Source of the DNA: JBCAXA01 sp039183535
GTDB lineage: Bacteria; Pseudomonadota; Gammaproteobacteria; Steroidobacterales; Woeseiaceae
Assembly (NCBI GenBank): GCA_039183535.1
Contig: JBCDBO010000012.1
Coordinates: 1 to 64,000, forward strand
Reading direction: 5' to 3'
Length of the DNA: 64,000 nucleotides
The position numbers and the translations under genes are program-made. This document shows, one piece after another, positions 40,756-50,255 of the stretch. Under the pieces are notes generated by a model that saw only the letters and a list, made by a program, of their open reading frames with translations, was not told the origin of the DNA and ran no database searches. Numbering within the stretch: the stretch's first letter is position 1; every line of letters begins with the position of its first letter.

Positions 40756-41776
40756 CCGCGGCATCACGCTCGGTAAGTTCCTGCCCTTACACGACGGCCA
40801 TGCGTTGCTGCTGCGCGCAGCCGCAATGCATTGCGATGAACTAATCGTCTTGGTTGGTGTAACACCTGACGACCCGTATAGCTTCGAGCAACGCGAACAA
40901 TGGATCAACTCGGTATTGAATGCGCAATCACAACGACGCGCTACCGTTCGCATTGTCAGCGACCCGGACCCCGACCCGGCGGTCGCCAAGGATGCTGCAG
41001 GCACCGTGACCGATGCCGGGTACTGGGATCGGTGGCTGCATCAGAACGCCACTGCCCTTGCCGATGTGGAATTCGTCTTTACGTCGGACGTGTATGGCGC
41101 GGAGATAGCGCGCCGAATCGGCGCACGTTGGTTCCCTGTCGATCCTGGGCGCGAGGTGGTGCCGGTCGCTGCGCGTCAAATTCGCGGCGATACGCATCGG
41201 TACTTCGGCTTCGTGTCGGACGCTGCGAAACCCGATGTGGCGATGACTGTCGCCGTCGTCGGTGCTGAGTCTACCGGCAAGTCAACGCTGGTAAAGGCGC
41301 TCGCCGATCACTACCAAACAAGTTACGCCCCGGAGTGGGGCCGGATCATCAGCGAGGCTCATCCCGATCTAACGGCGCGCGATTTCGATCACATCGTGTC
41401 GATGCAGACCGAGCTCATCCATACTGCGCAGCGCTCAAGCAACGGATTGTGTTTTACCGATACCGAGGCGATCACGACGGCCCTGTTTGCGCCCGTGTAC
41501 CTTGGCGACGAACATGCAGCCTCGTGGCAATGCGCGCGGGCGCAGAACTTCGCGCTCTATTTGGTACTGGATCCGGCCGTACCATGGATCAATGACGGCA
41601 CGCGCGTACTCGACACAGCGCAGCGGCTACGATTCCACACCGATCTCGTTGCGGCCCTGCAACGCCTCAATAAGCCTTACCAAATCATCGCTGGCGATTC
41701 GTACGCCAAGCGAGCGAGCGGCGCCATCGCGGCAATCGATGCCATGGCAACGACGCTGTTTTCCGTACCGGTCTAA
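40745..41776 (+). CDS. nadR: NadR-like nicotinamide riboside kinase / NMN adenylyltransferase
   Basis: 343 residues from a GTG that overlaps pnuC. The N-terminal nucleotidyl transferase domain has GITLGKFLPLHDGHALLLRA (the G-K-F-x-P-x-H-x-G-H motif). The C-terminal kinase domain has Walker A GAESTGKSTLVKALAD near residue 173 and FTDTEAITTALFAPVYLGD. Together these phosphorylate nicotinamide riboside and adenylate NMN to NAD. No N-terminal helix-turn-helix is present, so unlike enterobacterial NadR this is not a repressor. Operon with pnuC gives a complete riboside salvage route. Confidence 0.92.
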   Translation: MSTSRGITLGKFLPLHDGHALLLRAAAMHCDELIVLVGVTPDDPYSFEQREQWINSVLNAQSQRRATVRIVSDPDPDPAVAKDAAGTVTDAGYWDRWLHQNATALADVEFVFTSDVYGAEIARRIGARWFPVDPGREVVPVAARQIRGDTHRYFGFVSDAAKPDVAMTVAVVGAESTGKSTLVKALADHYQTSYAPEWGRIISEAHPDLTARDFDHIVSMQTELIHTAQRSSNGLCFTDTEAITTALFAPVYLGDEHAASWQCARAQNFALYLVLDPAVPWINDGTRVLDTAQRLRFHTDLVAALQRLNKPYQIIAGDSYAKRASGAIAAIDAMATTLFSVPV

Positions 41777-41882
41777 CCCTATCTGCAGGTATCGCTGGCA
41801 GTGCGTGGCTTGAACTCTGCTCGTCAACGCGGTTAAGTGACACAGAGCCGATCAACAATTCGGGCCTAGGACGGAGCGAGCG

Positions 41883-43526
41883 ATGGATTACTACGATCTC
41901 GGAACTTACTCGTGCAAGGTCGCAACGACCTCCGCCGACGCGCAAAGGTGGTTCGACCGCGGATTGACGTGGATGTATGGCTACAACCATGAGGCGGCGA
42001 TTCAGTGTTTCCAGCAGTGTCTGCAAGCCGATCCAACCTGTGCGATGGCCCACTGGGGTATCGGCTACGCGATTGGCCCGAACTACAACAAGCCGTGGGA
42101 GACGTTCGAAGCGGATGAGAAGAACGAGGCGCTGCAGCTAGCGTTGGCATCGGTGGCGAAGGCATCAGCGCTCGCAGCGTCGGCGACATCGTTTGAACAG
42201 GCATTGATCGCGGCGCTATCGCATCGGTACCCGACCGATACTGATAGCGACGACTTCGCGCCTTGGAATGACGCATTCGCCAATGCCATGCGGCAGGTTT
42301 ACGCGGAGCACTCGCAGAATCTTGACGTTTGTGCGTTGTTCGCTGAGGCATTGATGAACCGTACGCCGTGGGAGCTGTGGGATCTTGAGTCAGGTCAACC
42401 CGTCGACGGTGCCAGTACGCGCGAGGCCGTCACGACGATGGAGAAGGCCTTCGACACGATTGACGGTGCGTGGCGACATCCCGGCCTCTTGCACATGTAC
42501 ATCCACGCCATGGAAATGTCACCGACGCCGGAGAAGGCATTACGACACGGCGACCAGCTCAGCGAGCTTATTCCCGACGCTGGCCATCTGCTGCATATGG
42601 CGACTCACATCGATGTGCTTTGTGGTGACTACGGCAATGTCGTGGTTCGTAACCGTGCCGCGGTCAGCGCCGACCGCAAGTATGTCGAACGCGAGGGACC
42701 TGAGAACTTCTATTCGATTTATCGCTGTCACAACATGCACTTTCTTATTTACGGTGCGATGTTCCTTGGCCAGCCCGAGCCGGCGCTCGAGATGGCCGAA
42801 GAACTGATGACAGCGATACCCGAGGCGTACCTTCGCACCGTCGCTGACTGGTTCGAAGGCTTCTTGCCAATGAAGCAACACGTGCTTATTCGCTTTGGCC
42901 GGTGGCACGACATTCTGGATCAACCACTGCCTGATGACACCGAACTGTACTGCGTGACGACAGCGATGATGCGCTATGCGCGTACCGTCGCCTTGGCCAA
43001 CACCAAACGCCTTGCCGAGGCCGAAGCAGAACGGGACGCCTTTCTGGCCGCGCGGGCGGCGGTACCGGAGAGTCGCACCCTTTTTAACAACACCTGCCAG
43101 GACATTCTCGGCGTCGCCGAACAAATGATGCTGGGCGAGCTGGCCTACCACCAGGGCAAATTCGAGCAAGCCTTTGATCACCTGCGCAAATCGGTCGAGA
43201 TCGACGACAACCTGCCATATGACGAGCCCTGGGGCTGGATGCAGCCGACGCGTCATGCACTCGGCGCCCTACTGATGGAGCAAGGCCATTACGACGAAGC
43301 CGAGGCGACTTACCGTGCCGATCTTGGCCTCGATGCAACACTTAGTCGCGCCTGCCAGCACCCCGGCAATGTCTGGAGCCTGCACGGGCTGCACGAGTGC
43401 TTAACACGGCGGGGCGAGCACGTCGAAGCGCGGCACATACAGCTGCAACTCGACAGAGCCATTGCACGAGCGTCGGTACCAGTAAAGGCATCGTGTTACT
43501 GCCGCTCAGTAGCTGCCTCGGCCTAG
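41883..43526 (+). CDS. TPR-type protein with conserved histidines
   Basis: 547 residues, no signal. Helical repeats of TPR type: AQRWFDRGLTWMYGYNHEAA, AIQCFQQCLQADPTCAMAHW, GELAYHQGKFEQAFDHLRKS, ALLMEQGHYDEAEATYRADL. Unusual conserved-looking motifs are HPGLLHMYIHAMEMS and AGHLLHMATHIDVLCGDYG, then YRCHNMHFLIYGAMFLGQ. Those clustered His and Glu/Asp could bind a metal, so a scaffold-only role is not certain. Short GGACGGAG ribosome site. Monocistronic between nadR and the convergent receptor gene. I do not recognise a named family. Confidence 0.8.
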   Translation: MDYYDLGTYSCKVATTSADAQRWFDRGLTWMYGYNHEAAIQCFQQCLQADPTCAMAHWGIGYAIGPNYNKPWETFEADEKNEALQLALASVAKASALAASATSFEQALIAALSHRYPTDTDSDDFAPWNDAFANAMRQVYAEHSQNLDVCALFAEALMNRTPWELWDLESGQPVDGASTREAVTTMEKAFDTIDGAWRHPGLLHMYIHAMEMSPTPEKALRHGDQLSELIPDAGHLLHMATHIDVLCGDYGNVVVRNRAAVSADRKYVEREGPENFYSIYRCHNMHFLIYGAMFLGQPEPALEMAEELMTAIPEAYLRTVADWFEGFLPMKQHVLIRFGRWHDILDQPLPDDTELYCVTTAMMRYARTVALANTKRLAEAEAERDAFLAARAAVPESRTLFNNTCQDILGVAEQMMLGELAYHQGKFEQAFDHLRKSVEIDDNLPYDEPWGWMQPTRHALGALLMEQGHYDEAEATYRADLGLDATLSRACQHPGNVWSLHGLHECLTRRGEHVEARHIQLQLDRAIARASVPVKASCYCRSVAASA

Positions 43527-43537
43527 CCACGCACCCG

Positions 43538-46060
43538 CTAGAACTCGTAGGCGAGCGATGCGATAAAGGTGCGATCGCGGGACGTACCAACGCGTATCGC
43601 GGCGAACGCATCAGGCGTTACTCCCGCCTGCGTCAGCCGATAATCCTCATCGAATAAGTTGATCACGTTGAGCTGCGCCTTCCAACGATCGCGCCGGTAA
43701 TAAGTCACGGCACCAACTTCAATCCAGCCATCGTAGACCGCGGCGTTCTCACCACTTGCGAAGATGTCATCTTGATAGTTGACGCTACCGCCAAAGCCAA
43801 GCAGACCGTCTAGCAGCGGGAATTCGTAGAACGACGCCAGGTTAACCGCATGCTCGGGGATGCCAGGCAGCGTCACGCCGGCTTCGAATCCAAACAGGAA
43901 CGGACCAAAGACGAACGACGTCCCACCGTCCAAGATTTCGTTGTCGATGTAGCTGTAACCCGCCTGGATACGCCATTCATCGGTGATCCGTCCGACGACC
44001 TCGATTTCGAGGCCGAGAGATTCGAATTCACCGATGTTGCCGAACCGGACGTCGGCAGGTGGGGCGAACGGATTAAGGATAAAGGCAACATCTTGCTCTA
44101 CCACTTGATAGAGCGTACCGGTCACCAGCAGTTCATCGCCGTTAGGCTGCCACTTCATACCGAGTTCCCATGAGACCGATGTAGTCGGATCGATGATCTG
44201 ATCATCGGCACCGAGGCGCCCACCCGAGGACGTGTAGCCCTCGGCGTAACTAAGGAATGCAGACAGCTCTTCGTTAAAGGAATAAACAACGCCGCCGCGC
44301 CAACTGAGATCATCATCTTCGAAGTCGGATAAATTGTCCTTGTACTCCGAATAACGAAAGCCCAAGAGAAAGGCCCAATGCTCATTGATCGTGACGTAGT
44401 CGAGAACATTGAAACCTATCTCCTCGAAGTCTGCGCGGGTTCCGAACCCAGTGTCGACGAGGGTGATCAGCGATGCTGGATCGTCCACCGGCGTAAATGG
44501 ATCGTTAACCGCATAAGTGTCTGTTACGAAGTTGTAGTAGACCATGTCACTGCTGGATCGGCCGCTGCCATCGACTTCGGACGACTCGAAGGTGTACGAC
44601 GCGAGGATCTGATGCTCGACACCGCCGGGAGCCTCGAGATCGATAAGATTACGCAAGGTAAATTGCTCGACAGTACCCGTTGAATCGGCCGAATTCGCGG
44701 TGATCAGAACGGTATCAGCGAACGGCGTACCGGCAGCGCCGATAAAGCCGAACGTCGGTGTGATCGGCGCATTGTTTGTATCGAAGAACAGCTTGTCGTT
44801 CTCCGTGTTTTGCACGGTCGCCTCAATCCGCCAATTATCGAGTACTTGGTACTCGGCCAGCACATATGCGCGCAGCGATTCGGCGACGGATGCGTCGTTG
44901 AACCCCGGGATACCGTAGAACTGATCAACGTCTTGGTTTGGGCCGTAGAAATAACCCGAAAACAAATCGCCATCGAGAACCTGACCGCGCTCCTGTGTGT
45001 AGTCGTCGTCGATGTACTCGATCCCAGCGACGACCGACACTTGTTCACCAGTCCACGACACGCTCGGGTTAACCAGCAGGCGCTGGCGGAGCACGTTATC
45101 GCGAAAACTTTCTGAATCCTCGTACGTACCGACGAAGCGATAGGCGAACGGACCGTCGTCCGTAAAAGCACCGGTCGTATCAAGTTCGATCTTGCGAAAA
45201 TCGAAGCTTCCCGCCAACAGCTCGACCGTCGTCGATCGCTCGGACTCCGGCCGCTTGGTCACGTAATTGATCAGACCGCCTGGACCACCCTCACCATAAA
45301 GCAGCGCCGAAGGTCCCTTGAGCACTTCGATGCGCTCGAGGTTCGCCGGTTCTGTCGACGGCAAACTAGCGACGTTAAGGCCGTTGGCGACTGGCGCACC
45401 GTCTTTGAAGACCGACGCACCGAAGCCGCGTATCGAGAGGCTCTCACCACCACCGTTATTCGTTTTCTGGCGGGTGACTCCGGCAACATTACGAAGCGCC
45501 TCGTCGATGTTGTTGACCTGCAAGTCTTGCAACAAATCCTGGCTAATCACACTGACCGACGCCGGCGTCTTTAGGATATCGAGTCCGAGTTGGAACGTGT
45601 CGGCGCGGGTAGGATCGTAATCGCGCGCATGACCGGTGACGACGATTTCATCGATACCCTCATCGTCGGTACTTTCACTGCCACTGTCACCAGTCGGCTG
45701 CTCGGTGTTTCCGGACTCGTCGACCGCCAGCACGTAGGCCCCGCTCGCCGATCGGTCAAAGGACAGACCGGAACCGTTGAGCGCGGCGCCGATGGCCGCA
45801 CCTGCGGTCATCCGGCCACTGATCGTCGGTGACGTTTTCCCAATGACAAGCCGGTCGGGAGCGATCACGTTGACGTCGAACTGACTCGCGATGGCGAACA
45901 GAGCGGGTTTTAAGTCGCCAGCCTCGATGCGAATGGCCCGAACCGCGGAATCCTCGTCGCCCGATTGCGCCGCGGCTGGCTGACTGATAACGCCCGCCAT
46001 AGCGACAACGAAGAAGGTCAAAAAGCGGGTCGGAAACCCAGTACGAACGATGTTGGTCAC
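43538..46060 (-). CDS. TonB-dependent siderophore receptor with STN signalling domain (FecA-type)
   Basis: 840 residues from a GTG start with AAAGGAC upstream. Signal peptide RFLTFFVVAMAGVISQPAAA. The mature N-terminus is an STN domain (IEAGDLKPALFAIASQFDVN, GLSFDRSASGAYVLA), then a Ton-box-like DEIVVTGHARDYD, plug (SVISQDLLQDLQVNNIDEAL, GFGASVFKDGAPVANGLNV, IEVLKGPSALLYGEGGPGGL) and a 22-strand barrel ending in a terminal Phe (FIASLAYEF). STN contacts the FecR-like protein of the same locus for transcriptional signalling. A Fur-like box lies 30-42 bases upstream. Iron chelate imported is unknown. Confidence 0.95.
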   Translation of the reverse strand: MTNIVRTGFPTRFLTFFVVAMAGVISQPAAAQSGDEDSAVRAIRIEAGDLKPALFAIASQFDVNVIAPDRLVIGKTSPTISGRMTAGAAIGAALNGSGLSFDRSASGAYVLAVDESGNTEQPTGDSGSESTDDEGIDEIVVTGHARDYDPTRADTFQLGLDILKTPASVSVISQDLLQDLQVNNIDEALRNVAGVTRQKTNNGGGESLSIRGFGASVFKDGAPVANGLNVASLPSTEPANLERIEVLKGPSALLYGEGGPGGLINYVTKRPESERSTTVELLAGSFDFRKIELDTTGAFTDDGPFAYRFVGTYEDSESFRDNVLRQRLLVNPSVSWTGEQVSVVAGIEYIDDDYTQERGQVLDGDLFSGYFYGPNQDVDQFYGIPGFNDASVAESLRAYVLAEYQVLDNWRIEATVQNTENDKLFFDTNNAPITPTFGFIGAAGTPFADTVLITANSADSTGTVEQFTLRNLIDLEAPGGVEHQILASYTFESSEVDGSGRSSSDMVYYNFVTDTYAVNDPFTPVDDPASLITLVDTGFGTRADFEEIGFNVLDYVTINEHWAFLLGFRYSEYKDNLSDFEDDDLSWRGGVVYSFNEELSAFLSYAEGYTSSGGRLGADDQIIDPTTSVSWELGMKWQPNGDELLVTGTLYQVVEQDVAFILNPFAPPADVRFGNIGEFESLGLEIEVVGRITDEWRIQAGYSYIDNEILDGGTSFVFGPFLFGFEAGVTLPGIPEHAVNLASFYEFPLLDGLLGFGGSVNYQDDIFASGENAAVYDGWIEVGAVTYYRRDRWKAQLNVINLFDEDYRLTQAGVTPDAFAAIRVGTSRDRTFIASLAYEF

Positions 46061-46089
46061 CTTGAAAGGTCCTTTTAGCTAGCTGCGTG

Positions 46090-46102
46090 AATGAGAATCA
46101 CT
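46090..46102. promoter_or_regulatory. Possible Fur box upstream of the siderophore receptor
   Basis: AATGAGAATCACT differs at two positions from the core AATGATAATCATT of the Fur consensus. It sits 30 to 42 bases before the GTG start of the receptor at 46060, where a promoter would be. Short and imperfect, so only moderate support. Confidence 0.45.
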
Positions 46103-46154
46103 CCAAGTTATAAACAATAGTCACTTACCGGCGCCTAATTCACACCCTATGGCC

Positions 46155-46189
46155 GAAAAAAAAGCGAACCGGCGGCTAGCGGCAGCCGT
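46155..46189 (-). terminator. Candidate intrinsic terminator after the FecR-like gene
   Basis: Read on the minus strand: stem CGGCT, loop GCCGCT, AGCCG, about ten bases and then a run of eight T. The stem is short, but the T-tract and the place right after the FecR-like stop are right. A secondary hairpin can also pair the GCTAGC repeats. Confidence 0.45.
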
Positions 46190-46209
46190 GATGCTGACAG
46201 GAGGCCGCG

Positions 46210-47271
46210 CTAGCGGCTAATCGTCAGTTGCCCAGCGTCTGTTCGGTCCATCGAAATGGGGAACAAGTCTGGGAGCGTCTCGGTCATCGTCGCGATATCG
46301 CGGCTGTTGAATGACGCCGAGATGGTTCCGAGTGCACCAAGATCGAGTGCCGGGTCGATCTCGATGTCCAGATCGGAATAGCGTTGGATATCAGCGACAA
46401 GCTCCGTGAGCGTTGCGCCGTCGTAGATGAGTCGCCGATCCCGCCACGCACCAATATTCGCCTTCGGTATCGGCTGTACAGCCGACAGTCCATTCGTCGA
46501 ATCCGCCGACACCTGCAGCGCCGCAGTGAGTCGAACACGCTCGCGTTGGTCAATGCGCCGTCCGCCAATGGTGAGCGGAAAACTCACCGCGACCTCGCCT
46601 TCGGCCACAGCGACACGCGTGACGCCGCCATTCGAACGCACCTCAAATGCCGTGCCGACGACCGTCGAGATCAAATCGTTCGCCGCAACGGTAAATGGTC
46701 GTGCTTGATCGGACACCACCTCCAGGAATACATCACCCTGTTCCAGGCGCGCCTCGCGTGCCTGTCCGCCCGCGACGTAGGTGAACGCCGTCGCCGCACC
46801 CAGCGTTGCGGTCGTGCCATCGGGCAACGTAATCGTGCGTATTTCGCCGGTATCGGTGGTATAGCGCTGTATCACTGGTTCGGGCGGTGCCATACCGCGC
46901 GCTCGATCGGTCTCGTCGCTGAATGACCCAACGAAAACAGGCAGCGCGGCGATGAGACAGAGCGTCGCTGCCGACCATTGACCGGTGCGTGTCCGAAGCC
47001 AGTCCGCAAGGCGCCCTGACAATACGCGCTGGCGGTCCGGCGACGGCGGGCGGAGTAGATCCGCATCGATGTCATCGGCGCTCAGATGATCGACCGCCGC
47101 CCAAACCGTAACGGCTCGGTCATAGGCGCGTTCGTGGCGAAGGTCCGCAGCCAGCCAGGCATCGAAGGACTCGGCTTGTGCGCCTGTCAGCGCAGCGCGC
47201 GCTTTAAGGTCACGCCACTCATGCGCCTCGCGTCTAATTTGATCGTCGGATGATGGTGATCGAGCGTTCAT
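46210..47271 (-). CDS. FecR-like anti-sigma factor
   Basis: 353 residues. Cytoplasmic N-terminus (ARAALTGAQAESFDAWLAAD, WAAVDHLSADDID), one transmembrane helix (SAATLCLIAALPVFVGSF near residue 105), then the periplasmic FecR region (YTTDTGEIRTITLPDGTTAT, LGAATAFTYVAGG, VVGTAFEVRSNGGVTRVAVA, EGEVAVSF) and a C-terminal STN-binding part (YDGATLTELVADIQRYSDLD). It restrains the ECF sigma factor until the receptor is loaded. Its ATG overlaps the sigma stop by four bases, and the receptor gene follows after about 150 bases on the same strand. Confidence 0.93.
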   Translation of the reverse strand: MNARSPSSDDQIRREAHEWRDLKARAALTGAQAESFDAWLAADLRHERAYDRAVTVWAAVDHLSADDIDADLLRPPSPDRQRVLSGRLADWLRTRTGQWSAATLCLIAALPVFVGSFSDETDRARGMAPPEPVIQRYTTDTGEIRTITLPDGTTATLGAATAFTYVAGGQAREARLEQGDVFLEVVSDQARPFTVAANDLISTVVGTAFEVRSNGGVTRVAVAEGEVAVSFPLTIGGRRIDQRERVRLTAALQVSADSTNGLSAVQPIPKANIGAWRDRRLIYDGATLTELVADIQRYSDLDIEIDPALDLGALGTISASFNSRDIATMTETLPDLFPISMDRTDAGQLTISR

Positions 47272-47840
47272 TGCGAGTCGTCTCTGGTGCCCTCCAAGCA
47301 GCGATCGATGTCCTCGACCGCTCGTACAATGTGTTTGTTCGCCGCGCTGCGAGACAGCTTAAGTTGCCGGGCAACGGCGGAAACACTCAGTCCGTCGATG
47401 CGGTTCAGAATAAATGCACGACGGCGCTTTTCCGGCATCGCCCGCAACGCGCCGTTGATGCGCGTTAATTGCTCTCTTGCCGATAAGAGCCTTTCGGGCG
47501 GCAGAACGTCACCCCTTTGCGGGAAAAAAATCGCCTCGACTTCAAAATCGTAGCGCGATCGGACATCGATCGAGCGCTTCTCGCGCAAAACAAGATTGCG
47601 GGCGATGATCCAAAGAAACCCGCCTAAGTCGCGAATATCGGCGAGATCCGAACGTTCGATCAGCTTCTGAAAGGCCGCCTGCGTAACATCCTCTGGATCC
47701 GGCGGTCCGTTGCCGAAGTGCTTTCTGATCAGGCTGGTGATAGTGGCAGCGTGCGATGCATACAGATCGGAGATCCGATCCACGCCAAGCCCCGATCGGT
47801 TAGTGTCACGCTCGTCGATGGCAATACGTGAGCCGCCCAT
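47268..47840 (-). CDS. FecI-like ECF sigma factor
   Basis: 190 residues. Sigma region 2: HFGNGPPDPEDVTQAAFQKL and DIRDLGGFLWIIARNLVLRE (promoter-melting helix). Region 4: ALRAMPEKRRRAFILNRIDG, LSVSAVARQLKLSRSAANKH (helix-turn-helix). Together with the FecR-like protein and the STN receptor this is a complete FecI-FecR-FecA style surface signalling system. The target promoter is probably the receptor gene itself. The longer N-terminus (about 30 residues) is not typical but has an ATG with open frame. Confidence 0.92.
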   Translation of the reverse strand: MGGSRIAIDERDTNRSGLGVDRISDLYASHAATITSLIRKHFGNGPPDPEDVTQAAFQKLIERSDLADIRDLGGFLWIIARNLVLREKRSIDVRSRYDFEVEAIFFPQRGDVLPPERLLSAREQLTRINGALRAMPEKRRRAFILNRIDGLSVSAVARQLKLSRSAANKHIVRAVEDIDRCLEGTRDDSQ

Positions 47841-47928
47841 CGCTTAACCGCGCCCGGTCCGGCCGATGCGGGCATCGCCGCAAACCGCTGGAATCGAAGC
47901 AACCTCGCATATGCTCGGCAACAAACGA

Positions 47929-48618
47929 CTAACCTTCAAGTTCGTCCCTCAGCTGTCGCAGTATCTCGATCACTTCCTGTTGCAATTTCATGATCTGGTC
48001 GATGGCGACTGCCGAGCCCAAAGACAGCAAATTCAAATGATTTTTTGTTGCTGGTAACAAAATCACCGCATCGGTTTCGCGGCCGATACGTTCTCTGTTG
48101 AGCGGAATAACAACGTCCGCGGACACACTCGGCCAGAACGTCTGCGACGTGTAATCGGCGAGGACGCGCTCGGTCTGGCGAAGATCCTCAAGTCGGTTAG
48201 GCCAGCCCGCAAGACTTGATCTCAGCCCGGGGCTGCCCAGTAAGGTCAGGCGGTTGGCATTGATGGCGGCAAGCAATGCGCCGGTCGGCGGATAGTTCAC
48301 ATCCGGCGTAACCGCCCAATACCAATGCTCCGAAATTTTCGCTGGATCGACGTTAACGATCGTCGCTGCGTCTAGCGCACTGAGTGCCGATACACTGACT
48401 TGCCGCTTTTGATGCATCTCCAGCGCGTTCTGCAACTCCGCCTCAGTCGCCTCAAATTCCTGGATTAACGAGACGACAAGTTCGTTCCTTGATCGCGAAT
48501 CAACGATGGCGTCCCACCATCGCTCCAGAGCAAATGCGAGCAAGATACTGACCGTAATAATCGCCACTTCGACGAGCGCTTGATTGATCGTGTCGCGGTT
48601 TGCTTTGGGCGCAGACAT
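47929..48618 (-). CDS. Single-helix membrane protein of unknown function
   Basis: 229 residues from the ATG at 48618. Helix VEVAIITVSILLAFALERWW near residue 30, then a long helical cytoplasmic or periplasmic part (RNELVVSLIQEFEATEAELQ, HQKRQVSVSALSALDAATI) and a C-terminal coiled-coil stretch (IDQIMKLQQEVIEILRQLRD). A short N-terminal segment with E-V-A-I-I-T-x-S-I-L-L-A-F-A and E-R-W is found in several DUF6090-like proteins. Upstream of the ECF sigma gene, same strand, after about 90 bases. No role known. Confidence 0.65.
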   Translation of the reverse strand: MSAPKANRDTINQALVEVAIITVSILLAFALERWWDAIVDSRSRNELVVSLIQEFEATEAELQNALEMHQKRQVSVSALSALDAATIVNVDPAKISEHWYWAVTPDVNYPPTGALLAAINANRLTLLGSPGLRSSLAGWPNRLEDLRQTERVLADYTSQTFWPSVSADVVIPLNRERIGRETDAVILLPATKNHLNLLSLGSAVAIDQIMKLQQEVIEILRQLRDELEG

Positions 48619-48868
48619 GGTAGCTGTTGCCGTTTGCCGATCGACCGGCAGAGCCACCAGTATAGCGAAGGACAGGCTGCACGCTGGCATCGGTCATCCG
48701 CCGCAATGCTATCTGGCGCCAACACTCCGCGAAGCGCCACCGGGACCGCCGTCAAATTCTGGCAAGAGCGCTGCTAGATCAGCCTAGGCGTTGGAGTTTT
48801 GCTGCCACTACCGCATCGGCAAGCCTTTGCCGCAACCCAAATACTCGGCCGCGCTTTTGTAACCTTAG

Positions 48869-49171
48869 CTAAGCGAGATCGTCTTTGCCTTCGATCAGAT
48901 AGTGGTGGCTAATCGAGCCGGCTGTCCGAGCGCGAAGGTGCGGCTCGTAGTCTGGATCAGCCATAAACGACTCGGCCGCGGCTTTTGATGGCCACTCGAT
49001 GATTATTCGAAGAGCGGCACTCTCGCCCTCACCCTCAAGCCGTACATGGTTCGCGGTCCTAGCTAGGTACCTGCCGCCGTGCTTGGCGACGAGCGCGTTC
49101 GCGGGTCCGATGTAGTCGGCGACCCACGCGTCACTGGTGGGCGTTACGTCGAGAACGGAATAGTGGCTCAT
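48869..49171 (-). CDS. DUF1330-like protein
   Basis: 100 residues with AAAAGGAGC upstream. SHYSVLDVTPTSDAWVADYI, KHGGRYLARTANHVRLEGEG, RIIIEWPSKAAAESFMADPD. The ferredoxin-like fold with H/W-P-S-x-x-A-A is the same as the protein at 11195. Starts 29 bases after the stop of the quinone-oxidoreductase-like gene and is probably co-transcribed with it under the LysR protein. Activity unknown. Confidence 0.88.
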   Translation of the reverse strand: MSHYSVLDVTPTSDAWVADYIGPANALVAKHGGRYLARTANHVRLEGEGESAALRIIIEWPSKAAAESFMADPDYEPHLRARTAGSISHHYLIEGKDDLA

Positions 49172-49200
49172 CGTTGTTGCTCCTTTTGATTGGTGAGTGT

Positions 49201-50220
49201 CTAGCGAGCGAAACCGTCGAGGACCGTTTTGCCGATCGCCGCGCCGCTTTCTTGAAACTCATGCGCCGCTCGCAAGGTTTCCACGCCAAGCTCGCCCCCG
49301 TGTTTATTGACGGTCGACACTAAGGTGCCGTCGTCCATAAGATCTGCAACGCGATTAAGCAATCGATGCTGCACATCGACGTCATCTGTCTGGAACATGG
49401 GGCGCGTGAACATGAACTCCCAGCTGAGCGTGATTGCCTTTGGCTTAAGGGGCTTGATATCGAGTGCTTCGGGGTCGTCGATAAGGGCGATGTGACCGCG
49501 TGGTTGAATCAGCTCGACGATTGCGTCGATATGCTGGTCCGTATTCGTTAAAGCGGCAACGAAGCGGGGATTAATACCCAGCGCCCGCATTTGTTCGTCG
49601 AGGGGCTTGCGATGGTTAATGACGTGATCCGCACCCATCGCCCGCACCCAGTCCACAGTCTCGGGTCGCGATGCGGTTGCAATCACGTTAAGGCCAGTGA
49701 GCCGCTTAGCGAGCTGAATCAGTATCGAACCGACGCCACCTGCGCCGCCAATGACGAGCAACGCGTGACCCGCACCGCCGCCCTCATTGAGCGCGAAACT
49801 GTCGAATAACATCTCCCAGGCCGTAATTGCGGTCAGCGGCATACCGGCCGCCTCAGTAAAGCCAAGCGATGCCGGCTTGCGACCGACTATCCGCTCATCC
49901 ACCAATTGGAACTCGGCGTTTGAGCCTGGACGCATAAGATCACCGGCGTAAAACACCTCGTCACCCGGCTGAAACCGTGTCACGTCGGACCCGACGGCGG
50001 TAACGACGCCGGCACCGTCCCAGCCGAGGATGCGCGGTCCATCGGCCGGTTGCATTCCGGCGCGAACTTTCACATCGACTGGATTCACCGAGATTCCGCG
50101 AACATCGACGAGCACGTCGTGTCCTCTCGGCTCGGAAACAGCGGTCTCGAATTCGACCAGGGCATTTGCTGCGTCGATCGGGCATGCATCTGTATGGCCG
50201 ATGGCTCTCATTGTCGTCAT
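49201..50220 (-). CDS. Zinc-type alcohol dehydrogenase-like / quinone oxidoreductase family protein
   Basis: 339 residues. MDR reductase without catalytic zinc ligands: ISVNPVDVKVRAG, ILGWDGAGVVTAVGSDVTRF, GDEVFYAG, LVIGGAGGVGSILIQLAKRL (NADPH loop), VIATASRPETVDWVRAMGAD and HVINHRKPL. Members reduce quinones or enones. Divergent from a LysR gene with palindromes in between, and followed by a DUF1330 gene. AAGGAAAA ribosome site. Specific substrate unknown. Confidence 0.92.
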   Translation of the reverse strand: MTTMRAIGHTDACPIDAANALVEFETAVSEPRGHDVLVDVRGISVNPVDVKVRAGMQPADGPRILGWDGAGVVTAVGSDVTRFQPGDEVFYAGDLMRPGSNAEFQLVDERIVGRKPASLGFTEAAGMPLTAITAWEMLFDSFALNEGGGAGHALLVIGGAGGVGSILIQLAKRLTGLNVIATASRPETVDWVRAMGADHVINHRKPLDEQMRALGINPRFVAALTNTDQHIDAIVELIQPRGHIALIDDPEALDIKPLKPKAITLSWEFMFTRPMFQTDDVDVQHRLLNRVADLMDDGTLVSTVNKHGGELGVETLRAAHEFQESGAAIGKTVLDGFAR

Positions 50221-50255
50221 TGATTTTCCTTAGCGGCTTCAGGAGCACGTTAATA

